Assembly: GCF_025685685.1 (NCBI RefSeq)
Contig: NZ_JAGSYH010000004.1
Span: 434,001 to 498,000 of the forward strand
DNA length: 64,000 nucleotides
Direction of reading: 5' to 3'
From: Acidicapsa dinghuensis
GTDB lineage: Bacteria; Acidobacteriota; Terriglobia; Terriglobales; Acidobacteriaceae
Notes under the pieces: model-generated
Databases searched by the model: none
What the model was told of the DNA's origin: nothing
What the model saw: only the letters and a program-made list of their open reading frames with translations
Translations under genes and position numbers: made by a program
Shown: in pieces, positions 44,935 through 52,962 of the stretch
Layout of the letters: every line of letters starts with the position of its first letter
Numbering within the stretch: the stretch's first letter is position 1

Positions 44935-46173
44935 CTAGGGAACATTCGGATAGACGGTGATGCTCAAGTTATCAATGTTGTGATCGGCCTCAAAAGGCTC
45001 TGGTCCGTACCGCGGCGTGTTTTCATGGTAGCCGCGCACAGACGCACCGACAGCGTATTTCCCAGCCGGAACGTTCTTGAACTCGAAGTGCCCATCTGCG
45101 CCAATCAGGACGGTCTGCGAATCCCACACCGTTTCCGATGTCAGCGTCACCCGCATCCCCTCCTCAATGGCCTTTTTATCGCTGGCAATGACTGTGCCAC
45201 GAATATACAAGCCGGGCTCAATAACCATGTCCGCAGTCTGCACATGCTCTTCGTCTTTGCTGATGCGAACCCCAATCGGGCTGACCGCGCCACGGCTCGA
45301 AACGGAATCCATCGTGGGATAAACATACCAATCCACGGGCGCAGGAACATTAGGAATAGAGAAGTTTCCCTTCTCGTCCGTGCCGATGCGCACCACTTCA
45401 TATGGATTGCCGATTAGTTTGAGATCCATGCCGAAACCACCACCGTCCTTGGCAATGAGACCGATCTGCGCGCCCGACACTGGTTTACCATCTTGCATTA
45501 GACGGCCCGTGATGGTTCCCCCAACACTAAGAGCTACAGCATGGCGCTCCGGCCCTGTCTCTAGAACGGCAAACTTCGGGGCGAAAGCACGCGCTTCCAC
45601 TTCCAGCAGCATCTTTGGCGTGGGCTTCGCGTAGCTAATTTCGAATTCGCCCTGTTTGTTAGAAACGGAGATGGGTTCAAGCCCGGGCACCGTGCCGTAG
45701 GTGCTTCCTTTCCCGATAATTAGACCTGTGGGATTGATAACTGCGTACGAAATGGGCGAACCGTCCTCATCAACAACTCGCCCGCGCACGGTCCCGCTGA
45801 AATCGGTGACGGCGGGCTTGGTGGCCAATTTCAAGGTCACCGTCGGAGCTTTGAACGGATCGATATGCTGGGTAATCTCTGGAATGTATCCGTCGCGCGC
45901 GGCCAGCAGTGTAAACCATAGGTCCGGTGAAAGATCTTTGAATTTGAATGCACCTTTGGCATCGGTGATGGCATGCTTGCCACAGTCAATGTAACAACTC
46001 GGACAGAATGTGCTGTAACCGAACTTGACACCTGCGTGATAAACCATGACGGTCACACCCGCAAGAGGATCGCCATTCGCATCGACAACTGTACCGGAAA
46101 GACCAGGATGTGTATCAGCAGCTGCGAGCGATGCAGTAACACAGAAGATCGCGACAAGTAGAAGTGCCTTCAC
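44935..46173 (-). CDS. secreted carboxypeptidase-regulatory-like repeat protein with a Cys motif
   Basis: A 412-residue exported protein. The signal peptide ends near residue 19 (SLAAADTH). Four or so CarboxypepD_reg-like sandwiches follow, each with G.V.D.DG.P...V and GKFS/GEFE phrases, ending with FEFKNVPAGKYAVGASVRGY. The first module carries an unusual insertion with FCPSCYIDCGKH, which could bind metal or form disulfides. No enzyme motif. Its stop is 19 bases past the convergent esterase gene. Confidence 0.78.
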   Translation of the reverse strand: MKALLLVAIFCVTASLAAADTHPGLSGTVVDANGDPLAGVTVMVYHAGVKFGYSTFCPSCYIDCGKHAITDAKGAFKFKDLSPDLWFTLLAARDGYIPEITQHIDPFKAPTVTLKLATKPAVTDFSGTVRGRVVDEDGSPISYAVINPTGLIIGKGSTYGTVPGLEPISVSNKQGEFEISYAKPTPKMLLEVEARAFAPKFAVLETGPERHAVALSVGGTITGRLMQDGKPVSGAQIGLIAKDGGGFGMDLKLIGNPYEVVRIGTDEKGNFSIPNVPAPVDWYVYPTMDSVSSRGAVSPIGVRISKDEEHVQTADMVIEPGLYIRGTVIASDKKAIEEGMRVTLTSETVWDSQTVLIGADGHFEFKNVPAGKYAVGASVRGYHENTPRYGPEPFEADHNIDNLSITVYPNVP

Positions 46174-46258
46174 TTGAACCTCTTCAAACAGTCTCGTTTA
46201 GCAGAAGAAGTTTATACCTTTGCAATTCAGCTGGACGACATCTCTTTCGCACTCAATC

Positions 46259-46324
46259 TCACCGCTTCGTCCTCACCTCAGCCCCGTACTGCATCAGCAG
46301 CCGACCCGCTTCAACCGTGTCACC
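46259..46324 (-). pseudogene. remnant of an alpha-L-fucosidase gene 3' end
   Basis: On the minus strand the last 21 codons before a TGA read GDTVEAGRLLMQYGAEVRTK R, preceded in frame by a stop. The end of the intact fucosidase at 51104 reads PLLTLYGAEVRTKR, eleven of the last thirteen residues identical. At the DNA level 46258-46289 matches 51103-51134 with two differences, in the same orientation. No start or upstream domain survives. Confidence 0.65.
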
Positions 46325-46339
46325 TCAACCAGACCGGTT

Positions 46340-47953
46340 CTAGTGAATAGCAACCTTATTTTTCGCGCTCTCCTTCGGATTATTCCGCCGAAGCAGCAAA
46401 GTCAGTGGAATCATCAACAGCGAGAGTACGCACAAAATAAAGTAGACATCCACGTATGCAAGAAGGCTTGCCTGGGCTTGCAGCCGATTGTAGATTTGCG
46501 CCTGGGCAAGATAGTTTGCATTTGCCGTGCCGAAAAAGCCCGAGAGGGAATTTTGTAATGACCTGAGCTGAGTCTGAAATACAGGACTGCTGGGCGTTAC
46601 ATACTTCAGCAGTTCATGAGCGTGGAACTGTCCCCTCTCCGTTATTGCAGCCCCGGTTAAGGAAATCAGGATGCTTCCGCCAATATTCCGGACAAAGTTA
46701 ATGAGACCGGAGATCTGGTTACTCTTCTCCGAGGGCATCCCGAAATAACCAGCAGTCGTCACGGAAATAAATACAAACGGAATAGCCACGACCTGTATCA
46801 CCCTCAGCCACGAATTGGTCTCAAAGCTCAATCCCAGGTTGAGATGTGTTGCGGTATAGAAATACCCCGCGGCATAGACTGCAAAACCAAAGAGAATAAG
46901 ATTGCGCGCCGGGATTCTCGCAAGAGCCTGCCCAGCCATCGGCATCAAAACCAGCAGAATAACGCCTCCCGCAGAGAGAGACAGGCCGGCGACCGTTGCC
47001 GTGTATCCGAGGCTTGCCTGCTCAAATTGCGGTTGCAGCACCGTGGATGCGTTAAGCAAACCTCCGGTGATCAGCATCAGAAAACAACACACCGCGAAGT
47101 TCTTGGATTTCAGAAGCTTCAAGTCCATAAGTGGCTGTTTAGGGCGCCATTCCCAGATAATCAGCGCCAGAAACGTAATTGCAAAAGTAATACCGAAGAC
47201 TTGAATGAAGGATGACTGGAACCAGTCTTTTTCCTCGCCCTTGTCCAGCATGATCTGCAAAGACGCCATCGACAGGACAAGCAAAATCAGCCCCGGCGAA
47301 TCGATCCTGGATAGATTCTTCTTATCGGCCTTCATCCACGGCGGGTCCTCGACCAGACGCTGCGTCAGAAGGATCGACAATATTCCCACTGGAATGTTGA
47401 TATAGAAAATCCAGTTCCAGTTGTAGTTATCGGTAATCCATCCGCCGAGCGTTGGTCCAATTGACGGAGCAAGCACGGCAACGAGCCCATAGAGAGAAAA
47501 GGCCAGTCCCCTCTGATGAGGCTCAAAGGAATCAGCCATGATGGCCTGAGCCATCGGCTGGAGACCGCCGCCACCAGCCCCCTGAATGACGCGGCATAGC
47601 AAAAGTATGGGCAGCGTGGGCGCAATCCCGCACAAGAAAGAACTGATGGTAAAGACGATCAGGCATAGCTGAAAAAAACGCTTGCGTCCGATAATGCTTG
47701 CCGCCCAACCACCCATTGGCAGCACGACAGCATTGGAAACAAGATAGGCCGTAAGCACCCAGGTGCTCTCGTCCTCGCTCGCGCCAAGACTTCCCGCAAT
47801 ATGAGGAAGCGCTACATTGGCAATCGAGGTGTCCAGCACCTCCATAAATGCGCCAAGAGCTACGGTAGCCGCGATCAGCCACGGATTGATTGCTGGCTTC
47901 CATTGCTGTGTGACCGTAACCGATTGTTCCAATACCAGAGTCTCTGTTGCCAT
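46340..47953 (-). CDS. DHA2-family multidrug efflux MFS transporter (EmrB/QacA type)
   Basis: A 537-residue proton-driven exporter with fourteen predicted helices. Motifs are LGAFMEVLDTSIANVALPHIAGSL in helix 1, GRKRFFQLC after helix 2, RVIQGAGGGGLQPMAQAI in helix 4-5 and the GPTLGGWITDNYNWNWIFYINIPVG antiporter motif. The ATG at 47953 is chosen. An upstream in-frame start at 48103 would overlap the divergent tetR gene and its operators. Divergent from a TetR regulator, its likely repressor. No EmrA-type adaptor is adjacent. Confidence 0.93.
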   Translation of the reverse strand: MATETLVLEQSVTVTQQWKPAINPWLIAATVALGAFMEVLDTSIANVALPHIAGSLGASEDESTWVLTAYLVSNAVVLPMGGWAASIIGRKRFFQLCLIVFTISSFLCGIAPTLPILLLCRVIQGAGGGGLQPMAQAIMADSFEPHQRGLAFSLYGLVAVLAPSIGPTLGGWITDNYNWNWIFYINIPVGILSILLTQRLVEDPPWMKADKKNLSRIDSPGLILLVLSMASLQIMLDKGEEKDWFQSSFIQVFGITFAITFLALIIWEWRPKQPLMDLKLLKSKNFAVCCFLMLITGGLLNASTVLQPQFEQASLGYTATVAGLSLSAGGVILLVLMPMAGQALARIPARNLILFGFAVYAAGYFYTATHLNLGLSFETNSWLRVIQVVAIPFVFISVTTAGYFGMPSEKSNQISGLINFVRNIGGSILISLTGAAITERGQFHAHELLKYVTPSSPVFQTQLRSLQNSLSGFFGTANANYLAQAQIYNRLQAQASLLAYVDVYFILCVLSLLMIPLTLLLRRNNPKESAKNKVAIH

Positions 47954-48013
47954 CGATGAAAAGCCCTCAGAATCGGCATCGGCTGCATGCAAGAGGATCC
48001 ATTTCCACGCAAC

Positions 48014-48034
48014 GATACCGTATGGTACTGTATC
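48014..48034. promoter_or_regulatory. candidate TetR operator in the efflux/tetR spacer
   Basis: GATACCGTATGGTACTGTATC is a 21-bp near-palindrome: eight of ten pairs match around a central G. Its size and position, between the divergent efflux and tetR genes, fit a TetR dimer site. Confidence 0.55.
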
Positions 48035-48067
48035 TGATGTATTCCTCAATGACCGGATGCAGAAAAA

Positions 48068-48090
48068 CATCGGTAAGATAAATACCGATG
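48068..48090. promoter_or_regulatory. second palindrome overlapping the tetR start codon
   Basis: CATCGGTA (48068-48075) and TACCGATG (48083-48090) are perfect complements separated by seven bases. The ATG of the right arm is the tetR start codon. It could be a second operator giving tight autorepression, or an mRNA hairpin that hides the start. Confidence 0.5.
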
Positions 48091-48792
48091 AAAACAACCT
48101 CACCAGCGAAAAGAGAAACCGAAAGTAAAAAAGGCGCGAGTGCGTCCATTCAAACGCGGCTTGATGATGACCGTGTTTCCGAGCTTCTGGATGTGGCTGC
48201 GGAAGTATTTATCGAGCATGGCTTCGAGGGAGCCAGCACCAACGAGATCGCACGCCGTGGCAATTGCTCAAAAACGACTCTTTATGCCCGCTACCCCACC
48301 AAAGAAAAGCTGTTTCTCGCCGTAGTGGAACGACGCATGGAGTCGATTCTGAGTGAGTTTGCAACAACGTTGCAGCCTGATCCACCCATTGAACAGACGC
48401 TCAACGAATATGGCTTCGATCTTCTTCAACTGGTTCTTTCCGAAAACCAACGCGGAATGGTCAGGGTGATAAGCATGGAATCATCGAAGTTTCCGCATCT
48501 GGCAAAGCGCTTCTATGAGCTCGGCCCTGGCCGCGGCGTTGCTTTCCTCGCCAGCTACATGGAAGAACAAATCAGGCGCCACCGCCTGGTCAAGGAAAGC
48601 CCTCAGATGATGGCAGAACATCTGATGAGCCTCATTACCGGTGGATACGTTCGCTGGACAATGCTCGGGCTTCCCGACAATGTCAGTCTGAAAGAAAAAA
48701 AACGTCGCGTCAGTGCCGCCGTTGAAATGTTCCTGCGTGCCTACTCCACCCGCATTGGTGGCCCCACGAAGTATTCGCACGCAGGACAATGA
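48088..48792 (+). CDS. TetR/AcrR-family transcriptional regulator
   Basis: A 234-residue repressor. The helix-turn-helix is at about 35-75 (LLDVAAEVFIEHGFEGASTNEIARRGNCSKTTLYARYPTKEKLF). The C-terminal ligand-binding part resembles the AefR-like group (GMVRVISMESSKFPHLAKRFYELGPG). It is divergent from the DHA2 efflux gene and probably controls it and itself through the palindromes at 48014 and 48068. An N-terminal basic tail of about 25 residues precedes the domain. Confidence 0.92.
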   Translation: MKTTSPAKRETESKKGASASIQTRLDDDRVSELLDVAAEVFIEHGFEGASTNEIARRGNCSKTTLYARYPTKEKLFLAVVERRMESILSEFATTLQPDPPIEQTLNEYGFDLLQLVLSENQRGMVRVISMESSKFPHLAKRFYELGPGRGVAFLASYMEEQIRRHRLVKESPQMMAEHLMSLITGGYVRWTMLGLPDNVSLKEKKRRVSAAVEMFLRAYSTRIGGPTKYSHAGQ

Positions 48793-49000
48793 TTGAAAGG
48801 TGCTCCACGCGGGGGTTGGATATTCCTCAGCAGGGATGCTCAATACTGCTCGCCCCCCACGCTCTCTCGAGATCGAAGCCGCGTTTGACTCTGCATGTAA
48901 CCCAATCGGAACAATCATCACCCATCTCTAAAGCCCTCAGGTTCATTCGCGGCATCCAACAGGCCGAGTTCTTTCTGCGCCAAATGGGAGGTGCAGCGTA

Positions 49001-50305
49001 ATGACAGCCTTGTTGCTGAGCATCGTAATTTCCACCGGTTGGGCTATTGTTGGTGGCCTTTGCCTGCTTTTTGTTCTCCTTTTTTTGCTCGCTGGAGTCA
49101 TCGGGCCCGTACCTCAGTACTCGATCTCCTGTCCGGATGATCTGCCTGCAAACGGCTCCGATGGCTTTCTGAATGTGTTGGAGTCATTGGTGGACGCCAG
49201 GATCAACAGGACAGGCACTCTGGACGTGTTGACCAACGGGCCATCTTTCTACACCGCTGCACTGGATGCCATGCGCTCGGCGCAACAGAGCATCTGTCTT
49301 GAAGCCTATGTCTTTCAGCCCAGTGAGATCGCCCGTCTCTATATTGAGACCATGGCAGAGCGCGCGAGGGCCGGCGTTCAGGTCAATCTGGTTCTTGATG
49401 CCTTTGGTAGCTGGAAAACAAACACAGCATTTCTCAAGCAGTTGATAGATGCCGGAGGAAGGATCGAGCGGTACAACAAGATTCGCTGGTACAACGTGTC
49501 CCGAGTAGATAACCGCACGCACCGCGAGTTGCTGATCGTGGACGGACGCATCGGCTTCATCGGTGGCGCGGGCGTAGCAGATCAATGGTGGAAAGGAGTA
49601 GGAAAGAGCCCCCGATGGCGTGATACGCTCGTTCGCGTGGAAGGAGAGGCTGTCACGAATCTTCTGGCAACCTTTGCTGAAAATTGGCTCACCAGCCATG
49701 GCGAACTGCTCTGCGGCCCGCGATACTTTCCGGAAATTCGCTGCGACAACAAAATCGTTGCGATGATTATCAACAGCACACCGACACCTGGGGGCTCAAC
49801 CCGCGCCAGGGTTCTTTTTCAGATGTTGCTCGCATCGGCGCAACGAACTATTTCCATCACCACGCCATACTTCCTGCCTGACAAAGGATTGGTGCAGGAG
49901 CTCTGTCGCGCCATCGAGCGAGGCGTGCGCCTCAGGATCCTCGTGCCGGGTCGCAAGTCAGACCATGCGCTCACGCGAAGCACAAGCCGAGGTGGCTATG
50001 GGCCGTTCTTGCGCGCAGGGGCTGAAGTTTTTGAATATCGGCCGTCGATGATTCACGCCAAGATTTTGGTCGTCGACGGGTCCTGGGCAGTCGTCGGCTC
50101 AACTAATTTCGACAACCGCTCCTTCGGCATCAACGACGAAGTCAACATGGCCGTGCGTGATGTGGATTTTGCAGCGCGTCTGGATCGTGACATGGATCAT
50201 GATCTGACGGAAAGCAGGCGCGTATCATTGGCAGACTGGGAACATCGGCCCTTGACGGAACGCGCCACGGAGTTGCTGGGATGGATCATCGAGCGGCAAC
50301 AGTAA
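49001..50305 (+). CDS. clsB: cardiolipin synthase B-like phospholipase-D-family protein
   Basis: A 434-residue membrane-anchored PLD-superfamily enzyme. An N-terminal hydrophobic segment (about 5-36) anchors it. The second active-site motif is canonical: HAKILVVDGSWAVVGSTNFDNRS. The first reads HRELLIVDG (His174-Asp181), with Glu where the standard HxKxxxxD has Lys. The rest, including GGAGVADQWW, fits ClsB/ClsC relatives that make cardiolipin from phosphatidylglycerol and another phospholipid. Its stop overlaps the start of a YbhP-like gene, reproducing the clsB-ybhP pairing of enterobacteria. Confidence 0.85.
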   Translation: MTALLLSIVISTGWAIVGGLCLLFVLLFLLAGVIGPVPQYSISCPDDLPANGSDGFLNVLESLVDARINRTGTLDVLTNGPSFYTAALDAMRSAQQSICLEAYVFQPSEIARLYIETMAERARAGVQVNLVLDAFGSWKTNTAFLKQLIDAGGRIERYNKIRWYNVSRVDNRTHRELLIVDGRIGFIGGAGVADQWWKGVGKSPRWRDTLVRVEGEAVTNLLATFAENWLTSHGELLCGPRYFPEIRCDNKIVAMIINSTPTPGGSTRARVLFQMLLASAQRTISITTPYFLPDKGLVQELCRAIERGVRLRILVPGRKSDHALTRSTSRGGYGPFLRAGAEVFEYRPSMIHAKILVVDGSWAVVGSTNFDNRSFGINDEVNMAVRDVDFAARLDRDMDHDLTESRRVSLADWEHRPLTERATELLGWIIERQQ

Positions 50306-51063
50306 TGAAACAAGGCGCACAATCGAGCCGGTTGCGAGTAGTCACCTACAACATCCACAAGTGCCGCGGCTTCGATCGCCGGGTTCTGCCGAAACGCATC
50401 ATTTCAGTCCTTCAAGAGTTGAATGCGGACGTGATGTGCCTACAGGAAGTAGTGAACGCTCCGGACCACGGTCTCCGCTATGATCAGGCCGGCGACATTG
50501 CACGCGCTTTTCCTGACTTCACGCCTTGCTTCGGAGCCAATCGCAAAATTTATAACGGCACCTATGGCAATCTCACGCTCAGTCGTCTTCCAGTACTTGC
50601 ATGGAAAAACACCGACATCACGCAAAAGCGTGAACCCCGCGGCGTCCTGCGAACGGATTTGTCCCTCGGCGGAGACCGGCTCCTGCACACCTTCAACGTC
50701 CATCTCGGCACCGGTTACATGGAGCGCAGGTATCAGGCAAAACGTCTGATGAGCCAGGACATCCTTGGCGATCCGCAACTGCACCAATCCCGCCTCGTAC
50801 TCGGAGATTTCAACGAGTGGACAAACGGCCTGACAACAAGACTCATGCGCGAGAGCTTCAGCACTTTCCAGCCTCGGCATGCCTTGAAGTTCCCAAATAC
50901 CTTCCCAGGCATGCTGCCCTTCACCACGCTGGATCACTGCTATTACGAGCCCCCGCTCGAACTGCAGGAAACGATGCTGTGGCGAAGCAGGACCGCACTC
51001 GTGGCCTCCGATCACCTGCCGCTGCTGGCAGATTTCCAGCTTCCTGCATTTTCCGTTTCCTGA
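50305..51063 (+). CDS. YbhP-like endonuclease/exonuclease/phosphatase-family protein
   Basis: A 252-residue metal-dependent phosphodiesterase fold. Active-site residues are Asn16 (TYNIHKCRG), Glu48 (CLQEVV), Asp and Asn in LGDFNEW, and the SDHLPL Asp-His pair near the end. The ATG overlaps the cardiolipin synthase stop (TAATG). Homologues next to clsB are of unknown substrate. A role in phospholipid handling is inferred from this pairing only. No signal peptide is visible. Confidence 0.87.
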   Translation: MKQGAQSSRLRVVTYNIHKCRGFDRRVLPKRIISVLQELNADVMCLQEVVNAPDHGLRYDQAGDIARAFPDFTPCFGANRKIYNGTYGNLTLSRLPVLAWKNTDITQKREPRGVLRTDLSLGGDRLLHTFNVHLGTGYMERRYQAKRLMSQDILGDPQLHQSRLVLGDFNEWTNGLTTRLMRESFSTFQPRHALKFPNTFPGMLPFTTLDHCYYEPPLELQETMLWRSRTALVASDHLPLLADFQLPAFSVS

Positions 51064-51103
51064 TCAACCATGGCATCGAAGTCCGCTCCGAAGAACACCT
51101 ACC

Positions 51104-52789
51104 TCACCGCTTCGTCCGCACCTCAGCCCCATACAACGTCAACAGCGGATGCTGAATCACAGCTCGAAACTCATACGTCCCCTTGGTATCCAGCCCGCTC
51201 ACCGTTGTCGTAAACTGCCCAATCTTCGTCACCGTCTGTATCGGAGTCGCCACCCACACCGCATTCCGCGAATTCGCATCTTCCCCCGCAATCGACCGGT
51301 ACTCAAACCCTACCTGCAGCGCAGACTGATCCCCCATATCCAGCACATCACCCGTAAACACTTCGCCCTGCCCCGAAGCCGCCGCACTCACCGTCTGCAC
51401 CCGCGGAGGCGCAAGCGCCGGCTCCGCATTCGTAATCTTCAACACCACCGGATTCGGCCAGCGAAAGTTATCCTGCAGCCTCTGCGCCGCAAGCGCACGA
51501 ATATGCAGCCCATCCTTCTCCTGGTGCCACGTCGTCTTCGGCACAATCTCTGGGTGATACTCAACCACCTCGTCGCTCTGCCCCAGCACGCTCACCTGCG
51601 TCTTATCCGTAGCCTTCACCGAGTGCAGCACAAACTCCTTCCACGTAGCCCGCGGCCACGGCGCGTCGCTCTCCACCGTCGCATACAGTGCGCTCGAATC
51701 CTTCTTCTTCGTAAACCAGATATTCCCCTCGTTCGTGATCACCCACGGCCTCACCGCATAAATCGCATCTGAGTTCACAAACATCCACTCCGCAATCTCG
51801 CGCAGCCGCTCTTCTTCCTCAATCGGCAATTCACCATTCGGCTTCGGCCCCACATTCAGCAGCAGGTTGCCGCCCTTCGCGCGCGTCTCCACCAGCAGCC
51901 GAATCAGCTCTCCACCACTCTTGTAGTGCTCGTTCTGCGGCTGGTACTGCCACGCCGTACCCATCGTCATGCACGTCTCCCACGCCCCCGGCATCGGCAT
52001 CCCCGGTACCGTCAACTCAGGCGTCTTGATCGCTCCGCGCGTCACGATAATGTTCGGGTCGATCTTCCACGCCAGATCCCGCAACCCTGTCGCATCCCCA
52101 TCCAGAAACAGCGCATCGATCTTTCCATACTTCGTCAGCAGCTCCCGTATCTGCTCCTGGTCATACTTCATAAACTCCGGATTGCTCTTCGGCTGTACCG
52201 CCGGCACAGCCCTCTCGATCCGAATCCCATGCTGATGCAGCCACCAGAAATCATCCGGCGAGTAGTACACCCCCGTCGCAATCCCCTGCGAACGAAACGC
52301 ATCAAACACTTCCTTCGTAATATCGCGATGAAACGGCGTATGCATCACGCCAAACGGAGTCGTCGCCGTATCCCACATCGCAAAGCCCGAGTGGTGCTTC
52401 GTCGTGAACATCACATATCGCACCCCCGCCAGCTTCGCCAGCCGCGCCCAGTCCAGCGGACGAAACTGATCCGGATCGAACGTCTGCGGCAACTCGCTGA
52501 AATACCGATCCGTATACTCCTTTGAAGCTCCCACCAGCGAGTGGCTGATCACCACCCCAAGCTGCCCATCCACGCCCCAGTGAATAAACAACCCAAATCC
52601 CTGATCGCGAAACCACTCCAGCCGCTCCGCCTTATTCAGCGATCCCTTCTCCGGATCGCTCTCCAAAGCAATCGACCCCGGTGCGACCGTCCCCGAAGAA
52701 ACCTGCTGCGCCAACAACGGCCTCGCCCAGACACCCCCGATCACCAGCCCCAACGACAAAGCAACAACACCATCCCTCAATCGTTCCAT
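51104..52789 (-). CDS. secreted alpha-L-fucosidase, GH29
   Basis: A glycoside hydrolase removing terminal L-fucose. The signal peptide (about 1-27 from the ATG at 52789) is followed by the GH29 barrel: WFRDQGFGLFIHWG, RYVMFTTKHHSGFAMWDTA, GVYYSPDDFWW and the nucleophile region IDALFLDGDA, then NLLLNVGPKPNGELP. A C-terminal beta domain completes about 561 residues. The acid/base Glu is not conserved enough to point to. A fragment of a second copy lies at 46259, on the other side of the efflux and cardiolipin synthase genes. Confidence 0.9.
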   Translation of the reverse strand: MERLRDGVVALSLGLVIGGVWARPLLAQQVSSGTVAPGSIALESDPEKGSLNKAERLEWFRDQGFGLFIHWGVDGQLGVVISHSLVGASKEYTDRYFSELPQTFDPDQFRPLDWARLAKLAGVRYVMFTTKHHSGFAMWDTATTPFGVMHTPFHRDITKEVFDAFRSQGIATGVYYSPDDFWWLHQHGIRIERAVPAVQPKSNPEFMKYDQEQIRELLTKYGKIDALFLDGDATGLRDLAWKIDPNIIVTRGAIKTPELTVPGMPMPGAWETCMTMGTAWQYQPQNEHYKSGGELIRLLVETRAKGGNLLLNVGPKPNGELPIEEEERLREIAEWMFVNSDAIYAVRPWVITNEGNIWFTKKKDSSALYATVESDAPWPRATWKEFVLHSVKATDKTQVSVLGQSDEVVEYHPEIVPKTTWHQEKDGLHIRALAAQRLQDNFRWPNPVVLKITNAEPALAPPRVQTVSAAASGQGEVFTGDVLDMGDQSALQVGFEYRSIAGEDANSRNAVWVATPIQTVTKIGQFTTTVSGLDTKGTYEFRAVIQHPLLTLYGAEVRTKR

Positions 52790-52962
52790 CGCAATCACTC
52801 CAGGCAACACCACAAAGTCACGTCCATCTAACATCGATCACCATACAGGATTTCCTTCGCATCCCCGCCCTGGCGAGTTAACCTTACCTAACGCAGCAGG
52901 TCCAAACCCACCGCCTGCGGACCGCAGTTCCGCGTGCAATTCCCGTCATCCTGGGCCAGACG

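Noticed and set aside
48793-49000. 70-codon frame before the cardiolipin synthase gene
   Set aside because: No features. It overlaps the synthase start and seems a chance frame in the leader.
46258-51134. Composite transposon bounded by the 32-bp direct repeats
   Set aside because: No transposase, integrase or terminal inverted repeats lie in the block. The repeats are ends of homologous genes, so recombination between gene copies fits better.
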